In this document: in pieces, positions 1 to 7,812 of the stretch
Numbering within the stretch: position 1 is the stretch's first letter
Layout: each line of letters begins with the position of its first letter
DNA from: Bradyrhizobium sp. 186
GTDB lineage: Bacteria > Pseudomonadota > Alphaproteobacteria > Rhizobiales > Xanthobacteraceae
Direction of reading: 5' to 3'
Assembly (NCBI RefSeq): GCF_023101685.1
Contig: NZ_CP082165.1
Span: forward strand, 295,289-359,288
Length of the DNA: 64,000 nt
The notes under the pieces: generated by a model
Told to the model about the DNA's origin: nothing
Databases searched by the model: none
What the model saw: the letters and a program-made list of their open reading frames with translations, nothing else
Position numbers and translations under genes: made by a program

Positions 1-758
1 TGTGGTCGTTGTCCGTTGTAAAAGTCGAGATACCGGCCAATCGAATGTCGCGCCTCACTGACGGTTTCGTAGGCTCGCAGATAGACCTCCTCGTATTTGA
101 CGCTTTTCCACAGTCTCTCAACGAACACGTTGTCGCGCCAGGCTCCTTTGCCATCCATGCTGATGGCGATGCCGTTGTCGGCGAGAACGCCGGTGAAGGC
201 CGCACCAGTGAACTGCGAGCCTTGGTCGGTGTTGAAGATGTCCGGCCTGCCGTGACGCGCGAGAGCATCCTCCAGCGTCTCGACGCAGAAGGCCGCCTCC
301 ATCGTGATCGACAGCCGCCACGACAGGACACGACGTGTCGCCCAGTCCAGCACCACGGTGAGATAGACGAAGCCCTGCGCCATTGGAATGTAGGTGATGT
401 CCATCGCCCAGACCTGGTTCGGCCGCGTGATCTCGATGCCGCGCAGCAGATACGGATAGATCTTGTGGCCGGGTTCGGGCTTCGTGGTGCGCGGACGGCG
501 ATAGAGCGCTTCTATCCCCATCCGCCGCATGAGCGTCTTCACATGCCGGCGGCCGATCTTGCACCCTTGCAAAGCCAACAGGCCTCGCAACATACGCGAA
601 CCGGCGAAGGGATACTCCAGGTGCAGCCGATCGAGCTGCCGCATGATCTCGAGGTCGGCAGAAGAAACCGGCCGCGGCAGATAGTAGACGCTGCCGCGGC
701 TGACCTTCAAAATCTCTGCTTGCTTGGTGATCGACAGATCGTGCTTACGGTCGATCAT
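1..758 (-). CDS. IS3-family transposase OrfB (DDE integrase domain), cut by window edge
   Basis: Translating the minus strand from the ATG at 758 gives a typical IS3 OrfB. An N-terminal HTH_21-like part (GSRMLRGLLALQG, IGRRHVKTLMRRMGIEALY) is followed by an rve catalytic core. The acidic triad is visible as D in VWAMDITYIP, D in FNTDQGSQFTG, and E in VFVERLWKSVKYEEVYL. The frame is open to base 1 and the stop lies outside the window. With OrfA it forms one transposition unit that is probably functional as far as it can be seen. Confidence 0.9.
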   Translation of the reverse strand, partial: MIDRKHDLSITKQAEILKVSRGSVYYLPRPVSSADLEIMRQLDRLHLEYPFAGSRMLRGLLALQGCKIGRRHVKTLMRRMGIEALYRRPRTTKPEPGHKIYPYLLRGIEITRPNQVWAMDITYIPMAQGFVYLTVVLDWATRRVLSWRLSITMEAAFCVETLEDALARHGRPDIFNTDQGSQFTGAAFTGVLADNGIAISMDGKGAWRDNVFVERLWKSVKYEEVYLRAYETVSEARHSIGRYLDFYNGQRP

Positions 759-1063
759 CGCTTTGCGCTCAGCAATCCCGCCTTGGTGAGCGCGCCTTCT
801 AAAAAATCGTTCTCCAGCGTCAGCTCCCCGATCTTGGCGTGCAGCGACTTCACGTCGATCGCAGGCGCGGACGGCGCCGTGTTCCCCGATCCGAAAACTC
901 CGGAAGCACCGCCCTCCAACTGGGCCTTCCAGGCCGTAATCTGATTGGGGTGGACATCAAAGTGTTCGGCCAGTTGGGCTATCGTCCGGTCGCCCTTGAC
1001 GGCGGCAAGCGCCACCTTCGCCTTGAAAGCCGGTGTGTGGTTCCGGCGCGGTCGTTTGCTCAT
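755..1063 (-). CDS. IS3-family transposase OrfA
   Basis: A 102-residue protein with an N-terminal helix-turn-helix (KRPRRNHTPAFKAKVALAAV, then TIAQLAEHF-VHPNQITAWK) and a C-terminal leucine-rich stretch (IGELTLENDFLEGAL). This is the usual layout of an IS3-family OrfA that binds the element ends. The stop overlaps the start of OrfB as ATGA, so OrfB is probably made by frameshifting or coupling, as is known for IS3 elements. The start is the ATG at 1063, followed upstream by about 50 bp leading into a likely terminal repeat near 1100-1120. I could not fix that repeat because the left end lies outside the window. Confidence 0.9.
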   Translation of the reverse strand: MSKRPRRNHTPAFKAKVALAAVKGDRTIAQLAEHFDVHPNQITAWKAQLEGGASGVFGSGNTAPSAPAIDVKSLHAKIGELTLENDFLEGALTKAGLLSAKR

Positions 1064-1200
1064 GGTCTCTCCTGCTCGCGGCGATTATCGCCGTTGTCAG
1101 GCAGAAATTCCACTTATCGACCTGTTCAAATTTGCGGAGCCGGCTCTGATTGGCTCTCGGAGCTCGCGGCAACGCCAATATCGAAACTCACGGTTCCCAC

Positions 1201-1250
1201 TTAGCCCTCTCAAGGCTGAAACAGGGGTTCGATTCCCCTAGGGAGCGCCA
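1201..1250 (+). tRNA. 3' half of a tRNA-Glu(CUC) gene, probable attachment site
   Basis: The sequence folds as an anticodon arm (stem TAGCC/GGCTG, 7-nt loop CTCTCAA, anticodon CTC after the universal T33), a T arm (AGGGG-TTCGATT-CCCCT) and an acceptor 3' strand ending AGGGAGCG-CCA. The acceptor strand and arms fit tRNA-Glu. No matching 5' acceptor strand (GCTCCCT) or D arm is present upstream, so only the 3' half is here. A tyrosine integrase gene starts 28 bp downstream and points at it, the standard arrangement of an integrative element using a tRNA 3' end as att site. No second copy was found by eye in this window. Confidence 0.75.
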
Positions 1251-1277
1251 GCTTGCCTTTCATTGCTTTGTTTTCCT

Positions 1278-2381
1278 TTAAGTTTTAGTGATTTTCCCCA
1301 AACCCTCAGATGCGGTTTGGGGAGTTTTGTTCGCTTTGTGATCTCGCTCCGCCTTATGCTTGTCCAGCTTAACAATTGCGCGTCGGCCACCTCGACGGCG
1401 ATCGGCCTCGCGGGTGTAGCGTTCAGCTTCGGCAAGTGTGGTGTGGCCGAGCGCGGCCATGATCTCGTGCGCCGTGCATTCTGCGTCAGCCATCAGGCGC
1501 CCCAGAGTCTTGCGCAATCCATGCGGCCGGCAGGTTAGGTCGGTAATTTCGGCGGCTGTGATTGAGTCGCGCATCCAGCCGCTGAAGCCATCCACGGTGA
1601 ATGGCTTCCCGTAGGCCGTGGTTAGGATGCAGACATGACAGCGGGGAAGGGCGGCCAATGCCCTGCGGAGCGAGTCCGCCAAAGTGACGACAACGGGCAC
1701 GCCGGTCTTCTTGCGCGTATATTCGAAAGCCTCATCATCAGTTTGCGTCCAAGTGGTGAGATGCACATCAACACGCGCGGTGCCGACATTCAGCATCAAC
1801 TCGTAGGCAGCGCGCTGCTTGGTGCCAATCGGCCAGCGCTTCTCGAAGGCGGCCATCTCCGAGTCCTTCCACGCACGGATTTCCTTGGTCTTGCCGCGCT
1901 TGATGTCGTCCGAGGGGTCGCTCGTTAGCCACGGTGGCTTAAGCCCCATGGCGTGCCTGATCAGGATGCGGAGTTTCTTAAGCGTGTCGATGCGTGCACC
2001 AGGCTTGCCGGCGAGGGGACCGAGGATTTTCTCCTCAACGCGCTCCTTTGTCAGACCAGCGACAGCGCGGTGGCCGTGGTCGCGGCGAACCTGCTCGAGC
2101 CGGCTCCGGTAGCCCACCTTGCTGCCTTGGCTGAGCATCCGAAAATTATCGCTCTGGTAATAAGACGCGATCAATGCACCGATGGAGCGCGGCGTGTCCT
2201 TTGTCGGCCCCGGCTTTGCGTCTGCACCGCCGACCATCGCAAGAGCATAAGCCTTTTTAAATTCTGCGGATGTCGGGTCGCTGGGCAGTTTGATACGCGG
2301 GCCTTTGCCGATGCGATAGTAGAAATAGACGTGCCCCTTTACGACGTTGCATTCTACATTCGGTGGCAGCTTGCGACGCAT
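1278..2381 (-). CDS. tyrosine integrase of genomic island
   Basis: A 367-residue phage-type integrase. It has an N-terminal arm-binding part, a core-binding SAM-like domain around residues 85-160, and a catalytic domain. Catalytic residues visible are R in NVGTARVDVHL, H and R in CRPHGLRKTLG, H in AALGHTTLAEAE, and Y four residues later in RYTREA. It lies next to the tRNA-Glu 3' fragment and is transcribed toward it. An excisionase-like gene ends 2 bp upstream, so the two are probably one operon. The length and complete active site suggest an intact enzyme that integrates or excises the surrounding island. Confidence 0.9.
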   Translation of the reverse strand: MRRKLPPNVECNVVKGHVYFYYRIGKGPRIKLPSDPTSAEFKKAYALAMVGGADAKPGPTKDTPRSIGALIASYYQSDNFRMLSQGSKVGYRSRLEQVRRDHGHRAVAGLTKERVEEKILGPLAGKPGARIDTLKKLRILIRHAMGLKPPWLTSDPSDDIKRGKTKEIRAWKDSEMAAFEKRWPIGTKQRAAYELMLNVGTARVDVHLTTWTQTDDEAFEYTRKKTGVPVVVTLADSLRRALAALPRCHVCILTTAYGKPFTVDGFSGWMRDSITAAEITDLTCRPHGLRKTLGRLMADAECTAHEIMAALGHTTLAEAERYTREADRRRGGRRAIVKLDKHKAERDHKANKTPQTASEGLGKITKT

Positions 2382-2383
2382 AG

Positions 2384-2632
2384 CTATTCATTCCACCCAA
2401 AGTCGGAGTTGTCGGCGCTCTCTCCTTCTTTCGGGAGGTTGTCGATAGCGAGGTCCAACTCCCGAACATCCCAAGCCTTGCGGTGGGCCGTCAACAGACG
2501 CGGCATCGGCATTCGGCCCTCGCTGATGAGCTTGTCGAAAATGGTGGGAGAAAGACTGACGTAAGCGGCGGCGGCTTCGCGGCCGATAAGTCTCGGCGGT
2601 AGCTGAGAAGGTAGGGCCGTCTGTCTGGCCAT
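2384..2632 (-). CDS. excisionase / AlpA-like helix-turn-helix protein
   Basis: An 82-residue protein with a MerR-type winged helix motif (LIGREAAAAYVSLSPTIFDK, then LISEGRMPMPRLL, then KAWDVRELDLAIDNL). This pattern is characteristic of AlpA/Xis-like DNA-binding proteins encoded directly upstream of island integrases. Its stop lies 2 bp before the integrase start, implying translational coupling. It most likely directs excision or regulates the integrase. The acidic C-terminal tail has no recognised function. Confidence 0.8.
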   Translation of the reverse strand: MARQTALPSQLPPRLIGREAAAAYVSLSPTIFDKLISEGRMPMPRLLTAHRKAWDVRELDLAIDNLPKEGESADNSDFGWNE

Positions 2633-2810
2633 AGACGAATTCTCTCGAATAGCCGCGTTTGCGACACCGAAGCTTTACGATTGCTTTCGAGAGAACTTGC
2701 CGCCGCGTTTGTCCGGCAATTTGGCAATAAACAAGAATACCGAAATCTGCGAATGCTTGCAAGATGGACTCCGCGTGGGCTCGCACCAACATCGCTGCAA
2801 CCAACTCCCT

Positions 2811-3536
2811 TTACCGTGGATGACAAGACTCAGCTGATTGCAACCAATGCCGTGGTTTTCCGTCGCTACAGATCTCCACATTGGACGCTGCCGTGCCGGA
2901 GCTAGCCAAACGGGCTCTGGCTTCTCTGACATCTTGTATCCCGACCATTGCTCGGCTTGCGAACTTGGCTCCGCCGTGCTCCAGCACCTTTCGATACTCC
3001 GCATCTGCCAAAACGATGCAGCCCGCACGAAGCGCACCATCAGCGAATGTCAACCGAGCCGCGACTTGGCCTTCCATAAATTGCGCAAAGAAGCGGTTAT
3101 AATCATTTGCGTAACGAACATCGTCATTCAATGAAGAGATGATTACCTCATTGTAAGGGAAGTTGTCGGCCAATCGCCGAGTACTGTCGGCGGCTTCAAT
3201 ATTCGCCGAAGCCAGCTTGGTCATTAGTCCATTTAACTGAACCAGTTGAGCCGACCATTGGTTGATGTCTTTGGTGGAGCAGCCGGTCGCGGATAGGTGA
3301 CCAGCAAACAAGCTCGCATCGGACGTGAGTTTTCGGAGCGCTTCTGTTCGACTATTTATCTCTTTCTCACGGCTAATCTGAGCGGGGCCGCGCAACTTGA
3401 TCCAGTTCTGTTTTTCCTGCGGTGTAAAATAGTTCTGTGCTTGCAAGTTGCGTGTGTCTGCGAAAGCCGAACCAATCGCAAGTAGGACCAATATCGACGA
3501 GTGATGGAAAAATCTGGCGCTCAAACAAGCCTCCAA
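2811..3536 (-). CDS. secreted helical protein of unknown function
   Basis: A 241-residue protein with a clear Sec signal (FFHHSSILVLLAIG then SAFA before DTRN). The remainder is predicted mostly helical with three cysteines (TGCSTK, RAGCIVL, EICSDG). Spacing of motifs such as GC-S, a downstream Q-rich amphipathic helix, and AL-x3-C-x4-A-x-EY resembles the first half of the secreted protein at 7813-9450, so the two may be distant relatives. It sits between the integrase operon and the XRE gene. I do not recognise a family. Confidence 0.65.
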   Translation of the reverse strand: MEACLSARFFHHSSILVLLAIGSAFADTRNLQAQNYFTPQEKQNWIKLRGPAQISREKEINSRTEALRKLTSDASLFAGHLSATGCSTKDINQWSAQLVQLNGLMTKLASANIEAADSTRRLADNFPYNEVIISSLNDDVRYANDYNRFFAQFMEGQVAARLTFADGALRAGCIVLADAEYRKVLEHGGAKFASRAMVGIQDVREARARLASSGTAASNVEICSDGKPRHWLQSAESCHPR

Positions 3537-3635
3537 AAGGCACCTTGCTGCGGATTGAAAATTAGTCCGCAGTAGTTATCGATTGTATCTTAAAAGCGGT
3601 GGCCTTAAAAGCGGTTACCCGCAGGTTGTGTCCTT

Positions 3636-3863
3636 GTGAAAAGGACGCACAAAGGGCCGCTGAGGGACGTTCTGGCGAAGAATATGCGCCGGCTGCGGGC
3701 TGCGCGTGGGCTAAGCCAAGACGAACTAGCTTACGAAAGCGGGGTCAATCGAACCTACCTCAGTTCGGTCGAGCGATCCGAGAGAAACGTGTCGATCGAT
3801 AATATTGGCCGCATCGCAAAGGGGCTTGGCGTGGAGCCATGGAAGCTTCTGAAGGACAGTTAG
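3636..3863 (+). CDS. XRE-family transcriptional regulator
   Basis: A 75-residue single-domain Cro/CI-type HTH protein: NMRRLRAARGLSQDELAYES, then GVNRTYLSSVERSERNVSID, then NIGRIAKGLGVEPWKLLK. Proteins of this size often control neighbouring mobile-element genes. Its stop codon lies 5 bp from the first 16-bp palindromic site, so it marks the left edge of the cassette array. The site shares no coding frame with it, and I see no recombinase remnant on this side. Confidence 0.85.
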   Translation: MKRTHKGPLRDVLAKNMRRLRAARGLSQDELAYESGVNRTYLSSVERSERNVSIDNIGRIAKGLGVEPWKLLKDS

Positions 3864-3868
3864 CCGCT

Positions 3869-3884
3869 GTGCACGTGCCTGCAC
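3869..3884. repeat. array site 1, palindromic crossover-like site with TG centre
   Basis: GTGCACG-TG-CCTGCAC: two 7-bp inverted arms around a 2-bp centre, with one mismatch relative to the consensus left arm GTGCAGG. The same element recurs at 5939, 6904, 9667 and 12998. The layout of inverted half-sites flanking a dinucleotide is that of serine recombinase crossover sites (known for the family). Use of this site here is inferred. Confidence 0.6.
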
Positions 3885-4375
3885 GCAGATATGGGTTTCC
3901 GACCCTCCAAAACGGTGCGCTTAGTGCATCTCTAAATGGTCGTGCAATTTACCATTTGAAATTGGACTTAAGCCTATGGTGCGCAAGACATATCGGGTTG
4001 GTCTTACATGCGCTTAAGTAGGGAGTAATTGGAGTGAGGCATCTCATACCGAGTTGGAGAGTTATGGGACCGCCCTGTAGGCCGATGTAATACACGGCTG
4101 AACTGCGGCCCTGTGTTATGGAGTCTTACAGGGACATTCGAAAAATTTTTCCCGGAGATTTTTGGATCATTACAGATACTAGACACCTAGCCGCGGTTAT
4201 CGGTTTTCGACAAAGGGTGGGGGATCGGGGGATCTGACTAGCAGGAGGGTGCTGATGGTCGATTTATTTCATCTATGAAAATTGGACGCATGATCGGGCT
4301 CGCATTCACAAGGGCCAATGCGGATACTGCAATGATGGTGGTGGGACGCAGGCCGGATCGTCGCCCCGCAACGGC
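3885..4375. repeat. conserved cassette tail, copy 1
   Basis: This stretch has no convincing gene but shares ordered blocks with 6920-7290. Shared blocks are GCAGATAT-GGTTT just after the palindrome, then GTCTTACATG, then TACACGGCTGAACTGC, then TCTTACAGGG-CATTCGAAAA, then TATCGGTTTTCGACAAAGG followed by a G-run. A further match, GCGGATACTGCAATGATGGT at 4319, recurs at about 7745. The order and spacing show that two cassettes end in a common module of about 350 bp. From 4376 to 4730 I see nothing beyond short, unconvincing reading frames. Confidence 0.65.
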
Positions 4376-4730
4376 AAATGGCATGGTCCAAGCTAAGGCG
4401 CGCGGACACAAAGGCGTATCCGAGCTGCGGCCCTGCGATGAGGAGAGGCAGCTAGCCAATCGAGCCTCGCAGCGTTTGCGCCAGTTACTTGAAGGCGTTC
4501 AACCGAACTGGAGCCTGTGCGTTGCGCCTGTCAGCCGGGCACGGAAGGTACAGACCGTTGCAACTACGGACGGTCGTGCGCGGTGTTGAGGGTACAAGGG
4601 CGGGAGCGTCGATAATGATCAGTGAAGCACTGGCTGAACGGTACGTATGTGGTTCGACCACGTGCCCGCCGCGACGGAACTGGTGCTTAAAGCCGCAATA
4701 GGCCGCTTTGGTTTTGGTCGATCTTTAGAA

Positions 4731-5660
4731 CTAGCTCTGATCGGTTGGGAAATAGTCCTCAGGACGATCCTGGATTTTGTTAAACTCTTCTTCCAATGCG
4801 TCCAGTTGCGCTGGAGTGTGGAAGCGAACCTTCAGATCAAATTCGTGTGAGCCTCGTCTGAGGGCGTTGGTATTTGTGGTCCACTGAAAACTCAGATCGT
4901 CTAAAAGACGGATGACACTGGTTACCATGCCCACGGGGGCCGCTTTTAACTTCTCGAACCTAGCGGGCACCTCGGTCGCGCTGAGCTCGATCTCGAACTG
5001 CAAAAAGGCCCAACTGTGTGCAAATAGAGAATTGACCGCGTCTAATAAGGCTACAGCGTCGCCCGGAACGCCAGGCTCTCCAAGAGCCTCGCCGAGCTTC
5101 TTGTTTACAATCAGACTAATCCCCGTGACTGCGTCGACCAGTTCGTTACCCCTATCTGAAATCAACTTCATCAGTTGAATACCGTCAATTTCTCGCTTCG
5201 GCGCAGCTCGAACCAAATCGTCGAAATGTTCATACCGATCTCTAAACAAAGAGAGCTTTGACCTCAGTAGTTCGTCGCCGAGTGCGTATTCCCAGATTTC
5301 GTCGTCATGCTTGAGTGCAAGCGACCGAGCCAGCACGGTTTCTCCCGCGTACACCTCGGCGACATCCACCGTCGGCTCGTTGCGTCCCTTGGAGATCGTT
5401 TGAGGGAAAGGTGACGAGTTTGAGAGTGGCGGCGTAGGCTCATCGAGAGTGTGTTTCACTGTCGAAAGCGGCGAACGAGATTTTCGCGACGAAGTCCACG
5501 AAAGCCCCGTCCCAGGAATTCCGACAGTCGCTTTTGCCCCTGTTCTTCCAAGATTGACGGTGGCACCGTTTCCACCAAGCGAGACGCTGACGCCGCTTTT
5601 AGACAAGTTCAAACGAACGCCTGCGAAAAGCTTAAAGCTGCGACGAAATCGAAAACCCAT
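4731..5660 (-). CDS. DUF4236-domain protein, cargo of array cassette
   Basis: A 309-residue protein. Its first 55 residues are a textbook DUF4236 domain (GFRFRRSFKLFAGVRLNLSK, SGVSVSLGG, GATVNLG, VGIPGTGLSW). The rest is a helical region without recognised motifs and no membrane segment. It starts 44 bp after the stop of a displaced recombinase C-terminal half (5704-5938) in the same direction, so the two would be co-transcribed if a promoter and N-terminal half were joined at the site. DUF4236 proteins have no settled function. The gene appears intact. Confidence 0.8.
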   Translation of the reverse strand: MGFRFRRSFKLFAGVRLNLSKSGVSVSLGGNGATVNLGRTGAKATVGIPGTGLSWTSSRKSRSPLSTVKHTLDEPTPPLSNSSPFPQTISKGRNEPTVDVAEVYAGETVLARSLALKHDDEIWEYALGDELLRSKLSLFRDRYEHFDDLVRAAPKREIDGIQLMKLISDRGNELVDAVTGISLIVNKKLGEALGEPGVPGDAVALLDAVNSLFAHSWAFLQFEIELSATEVPARFEKLKAAPVGMVTSVIRLLDDLSFQWTTNTNALRRGSHEFDLKVRFHTPAQLDALEEEFNKIQDRPEDYFPTDQS

Positions 5661-5703
5661 GCTTGGCCACCATAGTCAAAAGATAACCGCACCAAACGCG
5701 CTA

Positions 5704-5938
5704 TCAGCTCTCAGTTTCACATGGCGGTTGGTCTTCTAGTCTACCAAGCACCCTCCGAACCTGCGCTGCCGACCAAAGGCCGCCGCGAGCGGTGGCAGTC
5801 TGCCGGGTATTTTGACCCGTGGCAATTGAGCCGAACGATGTGCTTCCTTCGTCCTGCAAGCTTCGGATGGTTGGCACGAGATCGAGTGCCCGCTGGTTAG
5901 CCTTGGCCGTCCTAGCGGCGCGCGCTTTTCCTAGGTCG
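5704..5938 (-). pseudogene. displaced serine-recombinase C-terminal half 2 (frame open)
   Basis: Reading the minus strand through the palindrome gives RAGTCTDLGKARAARTAKAN, then QRALDLVPTIRSLQ, then GGLWSAAQVRRVLGRLE. This matches the C-terminal part of the recombinase at 9432-10127 residue for residue over most of its length. No catalytic domain precedes it; upstream of the site the frame runs into unrelated sequence back to 6057. The frame across the site is the same as in the intact gene, so site-specific joining to the N-terminal half would give a full-length protein. I call it a displaced module rather than simple decay. Confidence 0.8.
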
Positions 5939-5954
5939 GTGCAGGTGCCTGCAC
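5939..5954. repeat. array site 2, perfect palindrome with TG centre
   Basis: GTGCAGG-TG-CCTGCAC, identical over 16 bp to the site inside the recombinase gene (9667-9682) and in the same orientation. Recombination between these two direct copies would remove 3.7 kb and attach C-terminal half 2 to the catalytic half. Confidence 0.7.
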
Positions 5955-6269
5955 GCCAGCAGAGGGTTTTCTGAGGATACGACACGGGCAAATACGCCTG
6001 ACTAGTTCCACACCCGCAACCGTTTGATGATCGGCCTGCGTGGTCTCTCAGAAGCATCCATCATGTCGCCATGGTCTTCAAAGCGTCGGATGATGAAATT
6101 GTGGAATGCTCCGGCTATCTTCGGGACGCCCGTAATCGATCCAGAGGTGCGGAAGGCAGGAAACTGATCGCCGGGCGTTTAAGTATGGGGGCTGTTCGAG
6201 GGATATCCCTCACCTTGAACGCGGCCACAGGTCCTTCTCATTTCTGATGCGAAGCTTGTTGTTTTTATC
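5955..6269. other. non-coding end of short cassette
   Basis: I see no gene, RNA or strong hairpin here. Unlike the two other cassette ends it lacks the conserved tail blocks (GTCTTACATG, CATTCGAAAA), so this cassette either never had the tail or lost it. Confidence 0.4.
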
Positions 6270-6653
6270 CTATGTCCCGTACAGTCTACGGCCATCCGGT
6301 TTGGTGATCGCAACTATACGATGTCCATCCTTGTCGCGAGCGCTCGTCAGTGTTTCCAGATCGCCGTTCGGCAGATCACTGCATTGATTGGGGAAGCCGC
6401 GCTCAATGCAATTAACCCGGAGGTGTTCGCGTGTCTTCGCATCGAGCTTGACCGTCACTTTCGGCGGTGTCTTGTGCTGTTCGCACTCCGCGACGTAGAT
6501 ATCGGCGTCGGACTTGGCGTCCTCTAAATTCTGTTCGTTTCGCCGTTGCGCGATACTTTCGCAGAATTCCATGTCACCTATGGGCTTGCTGACTGAGGCA
6601 ACGCCGCCGCTTGCGGTGTAGAAGACCAGAAATATTTTCAACATGGTCGGCAC
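6270..6653 (-). CDS. small exported protein of unknown function, cargo of array cassette
   Basis: A 127-residue protein with a hydrophobic N-terminus (MLKIFLVFYTASGGVASV) that could be a signal peptide. Four cysteines (MEFCES, VAECEQ, VNCIER, NQCSDL) fit a disulfide-bonded periplasmic protein. It begins 12 bp after the end of displaced recombinase C-terminal half 3, the same arrangement as the other cassettes. I do not recognise a family. Confidence 0.6.
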   Translation of the reverse strand: MPTMLKIFLVFYTASGGVASVSKPIGDMEFCESIAQRRNEQNLEDAKSDADIYVAECEQHKTPPKVTVKLDAKTREHLRVNCIERGFPNQCSDLPNGDLETLTSARDKDGHRIVAITKPDGRRLYGT

Positions 6654-6664
6654 TCCATATCGGG

Positions 6665-6903
6665 TTATCGATCCTGCAAACTATTGCGCGTATTCGTACC
6701 CGTGATCCGGTTAAGGACGGACCTGACTTGTGCGGCCGACCACTCGCCACCCCGAGCGGCTGTGATGCCTTTGGTATTGAGGCCAGCAGCTAGGCTCCGC
6801 AATGAATGTACCCCTTCTTGCCGAAGCTGAGTGATGATTGGTGCAAGGTCGGTTGCTCTGCTGCGAGCTTTGGCGGTGCGTACGGCTCGCTTTGGCCAGA
6901 TCG
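6665..6903 (-). pseudogene. displaced serine-recombinase C-terminal half 3, frameshifted
   Basis: The minus strand carries VRTAKARSRATDLAPIITQL, then LRSLAAGLNTKGITAARGGE, then WSAAQVRSVLNRI, clearly a recombinase C-terminal domain. Right after the palindrome the frame that follows the intact gene reads AGTCTDLAKAS and then leaves the domain frame, so a 1-nt indel separates them. Joined to the catalytic half, it would encode a truncated product. It is more diverged than copy 2, consistent with an older insertion. Confidence 0.75.
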
Positions 6904-6919
6904 GTGCAGGTACCTGCAC
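6904..6919. repeat. array site 3, perfect palindrome with TA centre
   Basis: GTGCAGG-TA-CCTGCAC: both 7-bp arms match the consensus but the central dinucleotide is TA, not TG. In serine recombinases the central 2 bp must match between partner sites, so this copy should not recombine with the TG sites (inference from family behaviour). Confidence 0.65.
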
Positions 6920-7290
6920 GGCAGATATCGGTTTGTCTGCTCTCCAAACTGTAAGGTGTTACATAGTTTCAAGAGTGCCGCGATTTGGGCTTTTGAAATG
7001 TAGTCAAGCCTCTGAGCGTATTATCTTATCGGGCTCGTCTTACATGAGATGTTGGGCCGCGATTGTTACTTTTGGGTCTTATACGCGCGGAGGTGACTGT
7101 AGGACGGTGTCATACACGGCTGAACTGCTGAACTGCTGAACTGCTGAAATGCTCAACTGCTGAACTGCGGTTTGTGTTACGTTGTCTTACAGGGTCATTC
7201 GAAAATTTTTTCGGGAAGTTTTTATACAGCTACAAACACGCTTCAATCTGTTGGGGGCTATCGGTTTCGGACTAAGGGTGGGGGAGGTGC
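6920..7290. repeat. conserved cassette tail, copy 2, with octamer expansion
   Basis: It carries the same ordered blocks as 3885-4240, including GTCTTACATG, TACACGGCTGAACTGC and TCTTACAGGG-CATTCGAAAA. At 7120-7167 the octamer CTGAACTG occurs six times in tandem (two units with one change each), where copy 1 has a single unit. The reading frame across the later blocks (CY-VLQGHSK-FS, then GYRF-TKGGG) is partly conserved between copies and may encode a short peptide or the start of the next gene. Confidence 0.65.
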
Positions 7291-7294
7291 GCTC

Positions 7295-7693
7295 GTGCAA
7301 GATCGCGATTACTATCTTTCTTTGCGACGGAAGTACGAGCCTGCGAAACCCAAGCTGGTGACAGTGGCGGAGGCACCGCCGGCGTCAGGAGGTGCAAAAT
7401 CACTGTTCAAGGGTGATACGCATCCTGATTTTGTGATTTTCGTTTGGTTCATCGATGCGACGGCCCCGGACCTATGTCGAATATTCGTGGTGCCGGCTCA
7501 GACGGTTTCAAACGATGTCTTGAAGGCACATCGTCATTGGCACAGCCGACCCACTCGCGAAGGTCAACAACCAAAGGGAGCCGATCGACCAGTCATAAGC
7601 TGGAAGGGCCGCGATATGGAAAGAAGCATATCGAATAACTTTTCTGAGAAATGGAAGAAATACGAGGATGCTTGGAAGCTGCTGGACGGCTAG
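7295..7693 (+). CDS. hypothetical protein within cassette
   Basis: About 132 residues from the GTG at 7295; an in-frame TTG at 7172 would add 41 residues that run through the conserved tail repeat. The body is YYLSLRRKYEPAKPKLVTV, then HPDFVIFVWFID, PDLCRIFVVPAQTVS, HWHSRP and ERSISNNFSEKWKKYEDAW. It has no signal peptide or membrane helix. The FVIFVWFID and RIFVVP strands with basic surroundings recall small nucleic-acid-binding or nuclease folds, but I cannot assign a family. It is the only cassette gene on the plus strand. Confidence 0.55.
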   Translation: MQDRDYYLSLRRKYEPAKPKLVTVAEAPPASGGAKSLFKGDTHPDFVIFVWFIDATAPDLCRIFVVPAQTVSNDVLKAHRHWHSRPTREGQQPKGADRPVISWKGRDMERSISNNFSEKWKKYEDAWKLLDG

Positions 7694-7812
7694 CCTAAAG
7701 GTACCGCTCTAAACCTGCGGATGCGCAGGTCTGCGTGATGATAATGCGGGTACTGCAACGATGGTCGCGGGACCACAAGCCGGATCGTCGCCGCGCGCGG
7801 CGTCGATAAAAG

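Noticed and set aside
9..944. Plus-strand open frame of 311 codons in the IS3 region
   Set aside because: Antisense of the transposase genes OrfA and OrfB, whose catalytic residues are on the minus strand.
7120..7167. Six CTGAACTG repeats considered as a CRISPR-like array
   Set aside because: The octamers are directly abutting with no spacers, so this is a simple tandem repeat. No CRISPR array or cas gene was seen in the window.
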